From: Halovenus aranensis
Lineage (GTDB): Archaea > Halobacteriota > Halobacteria > Halobacteriales > Haloarculaceae
Reading direction: 5' to 3'
Assembly (NCBI RefSeq): GCF_900100385.1
Contig: NZ_FNFC01000002.1
Span: 62,001-126,000 of the forward strand
Length of the DNA stretch: 64,000 nucleotides
The notes beneath the pieces are model-generated. The model saw nothing but the letters and a program-made list of their open reading frames with translations. It made no database searches and was not told the origin of the DNA. Below are positions 1 to 9,777 of this stretch, one piece after another. Position numbers and translations under genes: made by a program. How positions within the stretch are numbered: the stretch's first letter is position 1; each line of letters begins with the position of its first letter.

Positions 1-355
1 GCGCGTCGAAGACGAGGAAGAACTCTATCTGCTCGAACTGCTCCGACTCGCCGACCAGAACGACAGACCGTCAGCCGACGAGGTGCCAGAAACCCTGACA
101 CCAGAGCGCGGTCTCGCAGTTGCTGCCGCGGTCGATATCTATCTCACAGACCTGCGGCGCGTCCACGACGACCGAGAGACAGAAGTCGACCGGGTTCTCT
201 CTGGGCTCCGGTCGCGGCGGAAACGAATCGAGGCGCTCGACGGGGATGTCGACCCCACGGAGGCCGAACAGCTTGTCAGAACCACCAGAGACGTCAGCGC
301 GTACCTGCGCGAGGGCGACGAGGCGGCACTGGCCCGCGCGCTCGAACGGCTCTAA
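1..355 (+). CDS. C-terminal part of an unrecognised acidic haloarchaeal protein
   Basis: The reading frame is open from base 2 to the stop at 353-355, giving 117 residues that begin outside the window. A GTG at 83 could be mistaken for a start, but the codons before it keep the same acidic, helical composition, so the gene is cut by the window edge. The visible part is rich in Glu, Asp, Arg and Leu, with heptad-like Leu spacing and no Cys or membrane segment. I do not recognise the family. It converges on the next gene with a gap of four bases. Confidence 0.6.
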   Translation, partial: RVEDEEELYLLELLRLADQNDRPSADEVPETLTPERGLAVAAAVDIYLTDLRRVHDDRETEVDRVLSGLRSRRKRIEALDGDVDPTEAEQLVRTTRDVSAYLREGDEAALARALERL

Positions 356-359
356 CGCG

Positions 360-905
360 TTACCAGGTCAGTTTCCAGGCCGCTTCCTCGTCGTGACGGG
401 ACTCCACGTCTTCGAGAGAGGGAACCGCGTCGTCGTCGCCGAGGTCTTTGACGATTCCTTTGAAGACGCCTTCTGCGAGCGGGACAGTGTAAGGCCAGTC
501 ACTTGAGACGGCGACCCGCGCCGCCCGCGCATCCTCGGTCTCGACGAGATACTGACCGCCCGGATGGGCCTCCTCGCCGCCACGGTGGGCCTGCTGGTGC
601 ATGTCGTTGAGCAGTTCGAGTCCGTCAGCGACACGCGTCACGTGGTCGGGCCACTCGACGGCCTGTGCGCTCGCGGCACCCCCTTCCTGCATCGTCGACG
701 ACCCCACCTGTCGGGCGATGCGCTGATAGGTGTCTGTGACTTCCGGAACCGGATACCACTGGTCGTACTCGATTTCCGTCGAAATATACTCCTTGAAAAT
801 ATCTCGGACCTTCCGCTCGAACACCGGCGATACGTCTCCTGCACTTTCGACGAGTGATGCAATATACTGTCCACTCAGTTCGGCACTTGAGCTTGTCTCT
901 GTCAT
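360..905 (-). CDS. Unrecognised soluble protein, 181 residues
   Basis: Two ATG codons (906-908 and 903-905) lie about 26-29 bases after a TATA-like box at 931-938. I chose the inner one, which starts MTETSSS; an in-frame ATG at 956 lies upstream of that box. The protein is soluble, with no Cys and a conserved-looking C-terminal half that ends in a Trp-rich tail (W-K-L-T-W). Its outline, helical N-terminus followed by a short alpha/beta C-terminal part, loosely recalls the V4R or heme-NO-binding-like sensors of haloarchaea. I see no diagnostic motif, so no function is assigned. Confidence 0.55.
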   Translation of the reverse strand: MTETSSSAELSGQYIASLVESAGDVSPVFERKVRDIFKEYISTEIEYDQWYPVPEVTDTYQRIARQVGSSTMQEGGAASAQAVEWPDHVTRVADGLELLNDMHQQAHRGGEEAHPGGQYLVETEDARAARVAVSSDWPYTVPLAEGVFKGIVKDLGDDDAVPSLEDVESRHDEEAAWKLTW

Positions 906-930
906 CATCGGTCCAGTGCAGGTCTGTGTA

Positions 931-938
931 GATATAGC
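931..938 (-). promoter_or_regulatory. TATA-like box
   Basis: On the minus strand this reads GCTATATC, centred 29 bases before the ATG at 905. That spacing suggests a leaderless or nearly leaderless transcript. Confidence 0.4.
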
Positions 939-1073
939 TTCAGCATTAATATACAAGCAAATAGTAATTTTTCAAATCTCTGCGAATAATATTGAGTACA
1001 GGTATCTCATACTCAGATTCACCCACGTCCGGTCGTCGTCCGGTGAGAAACAGGAGTCGAGCTGGGCCGACAG

Positions 1074-1967
1074 CTACGGCAACTCGACCTCGGTGTCGGT
1101 CTGCAGGCTGGCCGCCTTGACGGTGTTATAGAGTAACATCGCACGCGTCATCGGGCCGACACCGCCCGGAACGGGCGTGATTGCGCTCGCTTTCTCTTTG
1201 GCGCTCTCGAAGTCCACGTCGCCGACCAGCGTGGTGCCGTCGCCGTCCTCTGCCTCGATGCGGTTAATACCTACGTCGATGACGACAGCGCCCTCTTTGA
1301 GCATCGACCCGTCGACGAGTTCCGGCACGCCAGCTGCGGCGACGACGATGTCGGCCTCACGCGTCTTGGCTGTCAGGTCGTCGGTGTGGGAGTGACAGAC
1401 GGTCGTCGTCGCGTTCCCGCCGGGTGCGTCCTGGATGAACAGATTCACCATCGGCTTGCCAACGATGCGTGACCGCCCGACGACGACGGCATCTTTCCCG
1501 TCGGTGTCGACATCTGCGGCTGCGAGCAGGCGCTGGATGCCGTGGGGCGTACAGGGTTTGTACCGCGGATAGCCCGCGACGAGTCGGCCGACGTTCTCAG
1601 GGTGGAAGGCGTCGACGTCTTTCATCGGGTCGATGCGTTCGAGTACCTCCCGGTAATCGACGTGGTCGGGCACCGGTGACTGGACGAGAATCGCGTTCAC
1701 GTCGTCGTCGGCGTTGAGGTCGTCGACAACCCCGAACAACTCACTTGCTGGGGCATCTGTATCGAGTTCTACGTCACGCGTCCCGATACCCAACTCTTCA
1801 CAGTCGTCCTGTTTCATCGAGACGTACGTCTCACTTGCCGGGTCGTCGCTCATCAATACCGTCGCCAGTGTCGGGCGACTAGCGGCCGCTGTGAGCGTGT
1901 CAACACAGGACGTGAGTTCCTCTCGGAGCCCCGCCGCGACCGCGTTTCCGTCGATTATCTCTGTCAT
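1074..1967 (-). CDS. folD: FolD, methylenetetrahydrofolate dehydrogenase / methenyltetrahydrofolate cyclohydrolase
   Basis: The cytosolic enzyme interconverts 5,10-methylene-THF, 5,10-methenyl-THF and 10-formyl-THF using NADP. Its 297 residues match the family length. Visible marks are the catalytic Lys52 in the Y-V-S-M-K segment, the Q-S-P-V-P substrate loop near residue 103, P-M-K-D-V-D-A-F-H-P, the Rossmann stretch V-V-G-R-S-R-I-V-G-K-P near 160, and the C-terminal P-V-P-G-G-V-G-P-M-T signature. It lies near glyA, which supplies 5,10-methylene-THF, though a divergent regulator gene separates them. The identification is secure. Confidence 0.96.
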   Translation of the reverse strand: MTEIIDGNAVAAGLREELTSCVDTLTAAASRPTLATVLMSDDPASETYVSMKQDDCEELGIGTRDVELDTDAPASELFGVVDDLNADDDVNAILVQSPVPDHVDYREVLERIDPMKDVDAFHPENVGRLVAGYPRYKPCTPHGIQRLLAAADVDTDGKDAVVVGRSRIVGKPMVNLFIQDAPGGNATTTVCHSHTDDLTAKTREADIVVAAAGVPELVDGSMLKEGAVVIDVGINRIEAEDGDGTTLVGDVDFESAKEKASAITPVPGGVGPMTRAMLLYNTVKAASLQTDTEVELP

Positions 1968-2115
1968 ATCTATCCTCGCGTAGCGGTGGGTCTTGAACGT
2001 CTCGAATTGCTATCTCCCGTGGACTGTCGGCCGACCGGCCGGGACCACGTCTTGAAAGCGAAAGGACAATATCGAACGAGCGGCTCTAGAACTATTCAGA
2101 GCCACCCTGCTGCCA

Positions 2116-5100
2116 ATGTACGCGTTCACCGAGCCACCAGAGATACTGTTTATTACGGGGAGAGAGGGGGATGCCGGCTCGCTGCCGTCGGCACTCGGCG
2201 ACGAGCGGTCCCTGTCGCGCCTGACCTGGAGTAAAGAGACGGAGCCGCCTGCCGCCGACTGTGTCCTTCTCTCAGACACACTCGACCCCGAGCAGGTTGT
2301 CGACGTGACACGCTCGTTCGAGGCGAGCGACCAGTCGATTCCTGTCATCGCCTTCGTCGGCGACCGGGCGGGGTCTGTCGAGCGATTGTTCGATGCTGGC
2401 GTCACCGACGTAATTCACGCCTCGCCCGGGGCCACAGCGCCGGCGGTTATCGACCGCCGCATCGAGGCCGCGCTGGCCCTCGCCGAGCAGACGCCGGAAC
2501 ACACGTCCGAATACGACCAGACACCGCTGTTGCGGGAAGTAACAGAGAATATAAACGATGTCGTCTGGCTCACCCACGTCGAAGACGAGGCGGAAATTCA
2601 GTACGTCAACAACGCCTACGAGGAGGTGTGGGGGCGGAGTCCGGAACATCTCTACGAGGACCGCATGTCACTCCTGGAGACAGTCCATCCCGACGACCGC
2701 GAGCGACTTCGGGAGGCACTGCAAAAACAAGTACAAGACCCGGACAGCTACGACGAAATGTACCGTGTCGTCCGGCCAGACGGCCAGTTGCGGTGGGTCC
2801 ACAGCCGCTCTGTCGGCATCCGAGAGGAGGGAGAACTGGTCCGTATCGTCGGTATCGTGACCGACATCACAGAGCGAAAGACCAACCAACAGCAACTCGC
2901 CGCTGAGCGTGACCTCGTCGAACGAATTCTCGAAACCAGTACCGTCGGCATCGTTGTCATCGACACGGACAGAACTATCGTCAGGGCAAACGAGCAGGCT
3001 GCTACCGTTCTGGGAACCAGCCAGCACGAACTCCAGGGCTGTGTCTACTCACCCGAAGACGTGCGTATCCGGGGGCCAGACGGCGATGAGCTCCCGGAAT
3101 CGGCCTTCCCGTTCAACCGCATCAAGCGCACGGGAGAGCCACTGGAAGACGAGCAACTGGTCGTCGACCATCCGGATGGCGACGAAACCATCATCTCGGT
3201 CGACGGCGTGCCGATGTTCGACGACGACTCGCTCGAACGTGTCGTCCTCACTATCGACGACGTGACGGCCCGAGCGACCAGAGAGCAGCGACTGGAAGAA
3301 CAGCGCGACGAACTCGCAGACCTAGACCACATCAACCGGATTATTCGGGGGGTCCAGAAGGCGCTTCTCAGCACCGAAACGCGCGACGAAATCCTCCAGG
3401 CAGTCTGTGAAAACCTGACGACTGCAGACCGATACCAGGACGCCGTTGCCCTCCAGTCCGTCGGCGAGGAGGCCCTCCATGCGACTGCCTGGACCGAGGG
3501 TGCCGGTGAGTTGGTCGACGCGCTCTTTTCGAAGAAGACCGCCGTGGCCCCCGCTGGCCCGGTCCAGCGCGCACTCGCGACCGCCGAGACACAGGTCTGT
3601 CACCCTGCGACAGCCGACAACCTGCCAGACGGCTGGCGGGGGGCGCTCCAGAGTGCGGCCGTCGAGTCGGTCGCAGCCATCCCAATCGTCTACGACGGCA
3701 CCGACCACGGGGTCATCGTCGTCTTCTCGGCGGCGGACACCCCCGGTTGTGCCCGGAAGCGCTCGGTGTTCGACGAACTTGGAGAGACAGTCGGCCACGC
3801 GATTGCCGCCGTCGACAGCCGCCAGCGCGAGGAGACGCTGACCGCGCTGTACGAGGCGACCCGTCAGTTCCTCACTGCCGAAACCCCACGTGAGATTAGC
3901 GACGTTGCGGTCAACACGGCTACCGACGTGTTGGACCTTTCGGGAATCGGTATCTTCCTGTTCGACGAAGAAACGAATCTGCTCGAACCGGTCGCCGACA
4001 CCGAGCAGTTCCTCGAATTTTTTGGGGAGTCTCCGGTGTTTGGCCCGGGGAAAGGCGACTCCATCACCTGGCACACCTACGTCACGGGCGAACCGCAGTG
4101 TTTCGCCGACGTGCGGAACTCAGACCGGCTTGCGAAGCCGGATACGTCCGCCCGCGCGTCGCTGTTGATACCGCTCGGTGAACACGGCGTCTTCGCCGCA
4201 GCCTCCCGGGAGAGCGGCGTCTTCACCGGTCAGCGTCGAAAGCTCGTCGGACTGCTCGCGACGACAGTGGAAACTGCACTCGACCGCGTCGCCGGGCAGG
4301 CCGACATCCGCGAGCGGGATGCGGCACTCGAAGAGCGGGCGAGAGAACTCGAACGCGCCGATCGGCTGCTGTCGGCCAGTCGGACGCTGATGGAAGTGAT
4401 GCGTGACGCGACGACGCGACAGGAACTGGAGGCCGACCTCTGTAAACGACTCGTCGAGGAGACGGCGCTCTCGTTCGCGTGGGTGGGTCACCGTCCGGCA
4501 GACAGCGACACTATCGAACCCCGGTCGTGGGCCGGCGTTGAGGACGGGTATCTCGACGCCGTCTCCCTCGCCCCAGAGAGTGAAGAACCCGCGGTGCGGG
4601 CGGCCGACTCGGGTGTGGTAACGACGGTCTCGAACGTCGCGACGCAGATGCGTGAGCAATCGTGGGCGCGAGAGGCTATCGAGCGCGGCTTCCAGTCAGT
4701 TCTCGCTATCCCGCTCGGCTACGGCGAGACGGATTACGGTGTGCTCACGGTGTACGGCCCAGAGCCCACCGTCCGCGACGACGGCGTCACGGACCTGGTC
4801 GTGGAGTTCGGTTCAGCTATCGCCTACGGCATCAACAGTGTCGAAACCCGCCGGGGGATGCTCGCAGACGGAGCGACCGAGATAGAGGTTTCTCTCGGAC
4901 AGACAGAGACGTTCCTCAACGCGATTGCGACCCTCGTCGACGAGCCGGTCAGCTACCGAGAGATAACACCGCTCGCTGACCGGGCGACACAGGTACTGTT
5001 CTCGCTGTCAGACCCACCCATCGAGCAGATACTCGCCCTCGACAGAGAGTTCGTCGCCGTCGAATCACTGACACACACCCGCCGGGAGAACACCCACCTG

Positions 5101-5520
5101 TTCCGGGCGACGCTTTCGGAGAAGACCGTCGGAACAGACATCCTCGACTGTGGCGGGATTCCACAGTCGGTCACCGCCACCCCAGAGACGACACGAGCGA
5201 CGGTCAGACTCTCGACGGAGTTGACCGTTCGGGAGTTCCTCGACAGACTCGGCGACCAGTACGCCGAGACAGAACTCCTCGCCAGACACCCCGCCGGTGA
5301 TACAGTCGAGGGCGGCAACATTCGCAGTGCCCTCGACGACCGCCTCACCGATAGACAGCGCGAGGTGCTGGTAAGCGCGTACGAGAGCGGCTTCTTCGAG
5401 TCGCCCCGCGAGACGACGGGCGAAGAACTGGCTGCCCTTCTCGACTTGTCACAGCCGACGGTTACCCACCATCTCCGGGAAGCTCAGCGGCGACTCTTCA
5501 GCTGTCTCCTCGACGATTGA
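2116..5520 (+). CDS. Multi-sensor PAS/GAF transcriptional regulator with Bat-type HTH_10 domain
   Basis: This 1134-residue regulator has a Bat (bacterio-opsin activator) layout. Residues about 8-120 resemble a receiver but lack the usual D-Y-x-M-P phosphorylation loop. Two PAS domains follow (138-255, ending D-I-T-E-R-K, and 264-388), then three GAF-like regions (408-572, 575-725, 752-908), a Bat-type linker domain (about 917-1058) and a C-terminal HTH_10 (1074-1134, starting L-T-D-R-Q-R-E-V-L). There is no kinase domain, so a ligand or redox signal probably reaches the DNA-binding domain inside one polypeptide. It sits between folD and glyA, divergent from folD. Its target genes are not evident. 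Confidence 0.85.
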   Translation: MYAFTEPPEILFITGREGDAGSLPSALGDERSLSRLTWSKETEPPAADCVLLSDTLDPEQVVDVTRSFEASDQSIPVIAFVGDRAGSVERLFDAGVTDVIHASPGATAPAVIDRRIEAALALAEQTPEHTSEYDQTPLLREVTENINDVVWLTHVEDEAEIQYVNNAYEEVWGRSPEHLYEDRMSLLETVHPDDRERLREALQKQVQDPDSYDEMYRVVRPDGQLRWVHSRSVGIREEGELVRIVGIVTDITERKTNQQQLAAERDLVERILETSTVGIVVIDTDRTIVRANEQAATVLGTSQHELQGCVYSPEDVRIRGPDGDELPESAFPFNRIKRTGEPLEDEQLVVDHPDGDETIISVDGVPMFDDDSLERVVLTIDDVTARATREQRLEEQRDELADLDHINRIIRGVQKALLSTETRDEILQAVCENLTTADRYQDAVALQSVGEEALHATAWTEGAGELVDALFSKKTAVAPAGPVQRALATAETQVCHPATADNLPDGWRGALQSAAVESVAAIPIVYDGTDHGVIVVFSAADTPGCARKRSVFDELGETVGHAIAAVDSRQREETLTALYEATRQFLTAETPREISDVAVNTATDVLDLSGIGIFLFDEETNLLEPVADTEQFLEFFGESPVFGPGKGDSITWHTYVTGEPQCFADVRNSDRLAKPDTSARASLLIPLGEHGVFAAASRESGVFTGQRRKLVGLLATTVETALDRVAGQADIRERDAALEERARELERADRLLSASRTLMEVMRDATTRQELEADLCKRLVEETALSFAWVGHRPADSDTIEPRSWAGVEDGYLDAVSLAPESEEPAVRAADSGVVTTVSNVATQMREQSWAREAIERGFQSVLAIPLGYGETDYGVLTVYGPEPTVRDDGVTDLVVEFGSAIAYGINSVETRRGMLADGATEIEVSLGQTETFLNAIATLVDEPVSYREITPLADRATQVLFSLSDPPIEQILALDREFVAVESLTHTRRENTHLFRATLSEKTVGTDILDCGGIPQSVTATPETTRATVRLSTELTVREFLDRLGDQYAETELLARHPAGDTVEGGNIRSALDDRLTDRQREVLVSAYESGFFESPRETTGEELAALLDLSQPTVTHHLREAQRRLFSCLLDD

Positions 5521-5740
5521 ACGCCGTCTAGATATTTAGCCCCTCAACGGGACTACCTCTTGTATATTAGCAATCATTTGTATGTACATCTTGCACTAAT
5601 ACAGAAGTGGCGACAGGAGTTCGGATACGCCTGTCGTACCCCGACTGTCAGAGGCACGACCACCCTTCAGGGGGACGGATATTTCTCTCTCCGTACTGTC
5701 CCAACTTTCACACGCTGCGTCGAGAGACGTTCAGTTACAG

Positions 5741-6988
5741 CTACTCGTACAGCGAGAACTCGTCTGTGAGTTCATCGACGCGCTCGCTCACGTCGTCTTT
5801 GACCGTCTCGTCGTCCGGTTCGTCGACCACGCGGGCGATGAGGTCTGCGACTTCCGTGATTGCGTCCTCGTCGAAGCCACGCGTCGTGAGCGCCGGTGTT
5901 CCGATTCGGATTCCCGAGGGGTCAAACGCCGAGCGCGTTTCGCCGGGGACGGTGTTGGCGTTGAGGACGATACCGACCTCTTCGAGCGCTTCCTCGGCCG
6001 CTTTGCCGGTGGTGTCCGGGTGTGAGTCACGCAGGTCGACCAACACGAGGTGGTTGTCTGTTCCACCCGAGACCAGCGAGAATCCGTGTTCTTCGAGGCG
6101 GTCGCCCAGTGCCGTCGCGTTGTCGACGACCTGCTGGGCGTACTCCTCGAACTCGGGCTGGAGGGCTTCGCCGAAGCCGACGGCCTTGCCTGCGATGTTG
6201 TGCATCAGCGGGCCGCCCTGTGCGCCCGGGAACACCGACGAGTCGATGTCGTCTGCGTACTCTTCGTCGCACATGATGATACCCCCACGGCCCGCGCGGA
6301 CGGTCTTGTGGGTGCTGCCGGTCACGAAGTCTGCGACGCCGACAGGCGAGGAGTGGACGCCAGCCGCGACCAGTCCAGTGATGTGTGCGATATCGGCGAG
6401 GTGGTAGGCGTCGGCGGCGTCGGCGGCGGCCTGGATACGCTCCCACTCGACGTCTCTGGGGTAGGCGGAGTAGCCCGAGACGATGATGTCTGGGTCGAAC
6501 TCCTCGGCAGCCGCTTCGAGTCCGTCGTAGTCGATGTATCCGGTCTCCTCGTCGACCTGATACTGTTCGACCTCGTAGGTCTGCCCCGTGAAATTTGCCG
6601 GGTGACCGTGCGAGAGGTGACCGCCGTGGTTCAACTCCAGGGAGAGAATCTTGTCGCCGGGTTCGAGCATCGCCAGATAGACGCCCATGTTCGCTTGCGT
6701 CCCCGAATGGGGCTGGACGTTGACGTGGTCGGCACCCCACAGCTCTTTTGCCCGCTCGATGGCGAGGTTCTCTATCTCGTCGGCGTGTTCACACCCGCCG
6801 TAGTATCTGCCGCCAGGGTAGCCCTCGGCGTACTTGTTCGTCAGTTCAGAGCTCTGTGCTTCGAGCACTGCTTCGCTGACGTGGTTTTCACTCGCAATCA
6901 TCGCCAGCGTGTCGTTTTGCCGGTCTCGCTCGGCTTCGAGGGCGTCGGCGACGGCCTCGTCCGTCTCGCGCACCGTCTCGTAGCTCAT
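5741..6988 (-). CDS. glyA: Serine hydroxymethyltransferase
   Basis: This PLP enzyme converts serine and tetrahydrofolate to glycine and 5,10-methylene-THF. Its 415 residues match archaeal and bacterial GlyA. The PLP lysine is Lys228 in the G-S-T-H-K-T motif. The N-terminal substrate region (I-A-S-E-N, residues 31-35), the H-S-G-T-Q-A-N loop near 94 and the H-L-A-D-I-A-H region near 196-202 are all present. It lies downstream of a histidine kinase gene on the same strand with a 63-base gap. With folD and the glycine decarboxylase subunits it makes this stretch rich in C1 metabolism. Confidence 0.97.
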   Translation of the reverse strand: MSYETVRETDEAVADALEAERDRQNDTLAMIASENHVSEAVLEAQSSELTNKYAEGYPGGRYYGGCEHADEIENLAIERAKELWGADHVNVQPHSGTQANMGVYLAMLEPGDKILSLELNHGGHLSHGHPANFTGQTYEVEQYQVDEETGYIDYDGLEAAAEEFDPDIIVSGYSAYPRDVEWERIQAAADAADAYHLADIAHITGLVAAGVHSSPVGVADFVTGSTHKTVRAGRGGIIMCDEEYADDIDSSVFPGAQGGPLMHNIAGKAVGFGEALQPEFEEYAQQVVDNATALGDRLEEHGFSLVSGGTDNHLVLVDLRDSHPDTTGKAAEEALEEVGIVLNANTVPGETRSAFDPSGIRIGTPALTTRGFDEDAITEVADLIARVVDEPDDETVKDDVSERVDELTDEFSLYE

Positions 6989-7051
6989 GTCTTCACGTCC
7001 GAGGGTCAGGGCAATGAATCTACCTGTCCCGTCGTCGTTCGCCGCGACCGG

Positions 7052-8998
7052 TCACTCAGGGATGTCGACGCCAGTCACCTCGAAGCGCGCACCGCCGGTT
7101 TCGGCCGCGCGGACCGCGATACTCCAGCCGTGAGCGTCAGCGACGTCTTTCACGATAGCGAGCCCCAGTCCGGTCCCGCCCTCGGTGGCAGTATATCCCC
7201 GCTCGAACACTTTGTTCCTGTGTCCCTCGTCGATACCGGGCCCGTCGTCTTCGACGTAAAACCCCGCTCGCTCGCTCAGTTCACCGACCTCGACGGTAAC
7301 CTCTCCCGGAGTGTGTTCGACAGCGTTTCGAAACAGGTTCTCGAAGAGGTGACACAGGCGGTCACTGTCGGCTTCGACGGTCATGTCGGTCGTGACCCGC
7401 ACCACTGCACCTTCGGTCGGCACCTGACTCCAGCAGCGGTCGACGAGATGTGTCAGGCTAACCGGTCGCGGGTCGTCGACCGCCGAGCCCTGACGAGCGA
7501 GCGTCAGCATGTCCTCAACGATTGTTTCCATCCTGTCCAGTGCCTCCCGGGCCGGCTCTAGGGTCTCGGTCTCGCCGGTTTCGATTGCGTGTTCCGTTCG
7601 CAACGACGCGACGTTCAGCGGGTTTCGGAGGTCGTGAGACAGGATAGACGCGAACTCGTCGAGTCTGGCGTTTTGTTGTTCGAGTTCGCGGGCTCGCTGT
7701 CTGAGCTCTGTCTCTCGGTCGATACGGTCGATAGCGGCGACGGTGTGTTCGGCGAGCAGTTCGGCCAGCCGACAGGCCGTCTCGTCGAAGGCACCGACAT
7801 CTTCGGCAACAATCTGAAACACGCCCCAGTCACCGAGCGGGAGACTGAGCGCAGACCGGTAGCGTGACTGGGCGGGCACATACCCGGCCGCGTGGAGGTC
7901 GTCAACGACGAAACTCTCACCCCGGCGATACGTGAGGCTCCCGAGATTGTCCTCTTTGTCGATGGGGGTCTCCTCGTAGTAGTCGTCGAGAGACATATCG
8001 GAGCCGACGGCTTTCGGGACCAGCGTGTCACCCACAGCCTCGTCGATAGTACAGATATCGAACGAGAGAATCTCCTCGACGGCCTCGACAGTCCTCTCGT
8101 AGACCTCCGTGCGACTCTCGCAGGATTTCATCTCTGTCGCCACGGTGTGTAATGCCTCAATCTGGCGGCGCTGGCGTTCCTTGGCCTCGGTACTCTCACG
8201 AAGCTGTGCCTCGCGGCGCAGGCGCTCTATCGCGGCTGCGAGTGAGCCGACGAGCAGTTCGGCGAGCCGTCTGTCCTGGCCGTCGAACGCCTCGGCGGCC
8301 GTCGACTGTGCCTGGAACACGCCCCACGTCCCGACGGGTATGGTGACCGTTGACTGGACGACCGGATGGCCAACCGCCTGCTGTGTTGTGTCACCCGTGA
8401 CAGCTGGCTCGCCGGAGCGATAGACTCCTCTCATCGGCTCCGCCTCCAGTGGGAGTGTCGTCTCGTCGGGGTCGTACGGGCAGTCTGCCGACGCGGCCCG
8501 GACCCGGAACGCCGATTCGCCCGTCTCACAGAGCAGACACCGGTCGAACCCGAGCACGCCGACGGCGGATTCGATGACGATATCGAGTGCCTCGCCTGTC
8601 GTCTCTACCCGGTGTAGCTCGCGTGTCGCCTCGTGTAGCTCTTCGAGGGCGCGAGCGACCGCGCCGTTTTCGACAGCGTCGGGGGGCGGACAGCCGAGCA
8701 CCTCTCCGTCGACTCTGAGGAGGTCGTACTTCGGGTTTGGACCGTCCCGGCGCTCGAACTGGACGGAAACCGTCTCCGGTATCTCTGTACCGACGAGCTT
8801 CTCGGCGTCGTCCTCGGCGACGAACTGTGTCACCGCCTCGCCAACGAGCGACTCCGAGTCTGTCCCCCCGGGGGTGACACGCTCGGTCAACTCCGGGCTC
8901 ACGTAGGTCACTGTCCCGGTCATGTCGACAACAAAAACGGGGAGCGCAAGCTGTTCGACCAGGGTACGAAAGCGCCGAGAGTCGTTTATCACGCTCAT
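7052..8998 (-). CDS. PAS-GAF-GAF sensor histidine kinase
   Basis: The 648-residue protein has an N-terminal PAS domain (about 10-120), two GAF domains (about 125-280 and 290-445), a HisKA segment with the phospho-acceptor His455 in S-H-D-L-R-N-P-L, and a HATPase_c domain with N box (F-R-N-A-V-E-H), D-D-G-P-G-I and G-T-G-L-G-L. No membrane helix is visible, so it is probably a cytosolic redox or ligand sensor, as is usual for haloarchaeal PAS/GAF kinases. No response regulator is adjacent, so its partner is probably encoded elsewhere. Confidence 0.9.
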   Translation of the reverse strand: MSVINDSRRFRTLVEQLALPVFVVDMTGTVTYVSPELTERVTPGGTDSESLVGEAVTQFVAEDDAEKLVGTEIPETVSVQFERRDGPNPKYDLLRVDGEVLGCPPPDAVENGAVARALEELHEATRELHRVETTGEALDIVIESAVGVLGFDRCLLCETGESAFRVRAASADCPYDPDETTLPLEAEPMRGVYRSGEPAVTGDTTQQAVGHPVVQSTVTIPVGTWGVFQAQSTAAEAFDGQDRRLAELLVGSLAAAIERLRREAQLRESTEAKERQRRQIEALHTVATEMKSCESRTEVYERTVEAVEEILSFDICTIDEAVGDTLVPKAVGSDMSLDDYYEETPIDKEDNLGSLTYRRGESFVVDDLHAAGYVPAQSRYRSALSLPLGDWGVFQIVAEDVGAFDETACRLAELLAEHTVAAIDRIDRETELRQRARELEQQNARLDEFASILSHDLRNPLNVASLRTEHAIETGETETLEPAREALDRMETIVEDMLTLARQGSAVDDPRPVSLTHLVDRCWSQVPTEGAVVRVTTDMTVEADSDRLCHLFENLFRNAVEHTPGEVTVEVGELSERAGFYVEDDGPGIDEGHRNKVFERGYTATEGGTGLGLAIVKDVADAHGWSIAVRAAETGGARFEVTGVDIPE

Positions 8999-9214
8999 TT
9001 TCGTCTAGCGACAGCGGTTGTGTTTCTAGTTGCCTCACAGCACAATTGTATAACTTTTGTGATTTATATAATCGAATAGAAATTATAATCGTTCGAACCC
9101 CTGCAGCGGTTGGTTTCAGAAGTATATTACTACTGTTATGTTATTTCGGGTATCTCTATAGGACAGACTCGTTGTGTACACCGCTCAATCGAGGCATGTG
9201 TCGTGGTAGCAGGC

Positions 9215-9230
9215 GTCTGTGGCAACAGAC
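9215..9230 (-). terminator. Hairpin just downstream of the SprT-like gene
   Basis: A six-base-pair inverted repeat (GTCTGT / ACAGAC, four-base loop) directly abuts the stop codon of the gene at 9231. It could mark the 3' end of that transcript. The neighbouring 9045-9170 is an AT-rich intergenic stretch in which I see no gene. Confidence 0.35.
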
Positions 9231-9773
9231 TCACGAGGGGTCCCCGGGGTCGACACGGAGGTCACCGCCACAGTTTCCACACTGGTAGGCTGCCGGATTT
9301 GCGACGAGTTTCGAGCGGCGGTATCTGGCGAGTCGTGTCTCACAGTCCTCGCAGTGGACCCACCACTCGGGGTCGGTAAACCGCTGGCAGTGAACTGTCG
9401 TTTCGAGTGTCTCGGCCAGTTGGCGAAAAGCCGGACCGTGGCCCGGGTCGTTGTTCTCGTTGAGCAGGTGAACGTGAATCAGTTCGTGGCGGACTGTCGA
9501 GGCGGTGGCGCTCCATCCGCCGTGCTCGAACTGCCGCCAGGCGAGGGACACCGATTCGGGCTCTCCGTTCCGGTGTCGGACCGCCCCCGCGCGGCGCTTC
9601 GCTCGCGTGCTGACCGTCCACGAGAGGTCGCTCACGGTGACAGAGAGGGCGGTTGCGCGGACGACCGCCCGTGCGTACACTTTGGCGGCAGCGAGAAACT
9701 CCTCGTGTGTACAGGGCCGGCTGACGCTGTAGGCGGCCGGGTCTGGCAGACTCTTGTCGGAGACGGTAGCCAT
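9231..9773 (-). CDS. SprT-like zinc metallopeptidase
   Basis: The 180-residue protein carries the gluzincin motif H-E-L-I-H (96-100) with a likely third ligand at His112. Its C-terminal zinc ribbon has two C-x2-C pairs (C-E-D-C and C-G-N-C). This is the layout of SprT/Spartan-type proteins, which in eukaryotes cut DNA-protein crosslinks; the archaeal role is inferred only. It is followed on the same strand by a universal stress protein gene four bases upstream of its start. Confidence 0.85.
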   Translation of the reverse strand: MATVSDKSLPDPAAYSVSRPCTHEEFLAAAKVYARAVVRATALSVTVSDLSWTVSTRAKRRAGAVRHRNGEPESVSLAWRQFEHGGWSATASTVRHELIHVHLLNENNDPGHGPAFRQLAETLETTVHCQRFTDPEWWVHCEDCETRLARYRRSKLVANPAAYQCGNCGGDLRVDPGDPS

Positions 9774-9777
9774 CCGG

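Noticed and set aside
83-355. A GTG at 83 as a complete gene start
   Set aside because: Codons before it are open and of the same character, so the gene is cut by the window edge.
6050-7561. A 503-codon open frame on the plus strand opposite glyA and the first histidine kinase
   Set aside because: It is an antisense shadow of two well-supported genes; such long shadows are expected at this GC content.
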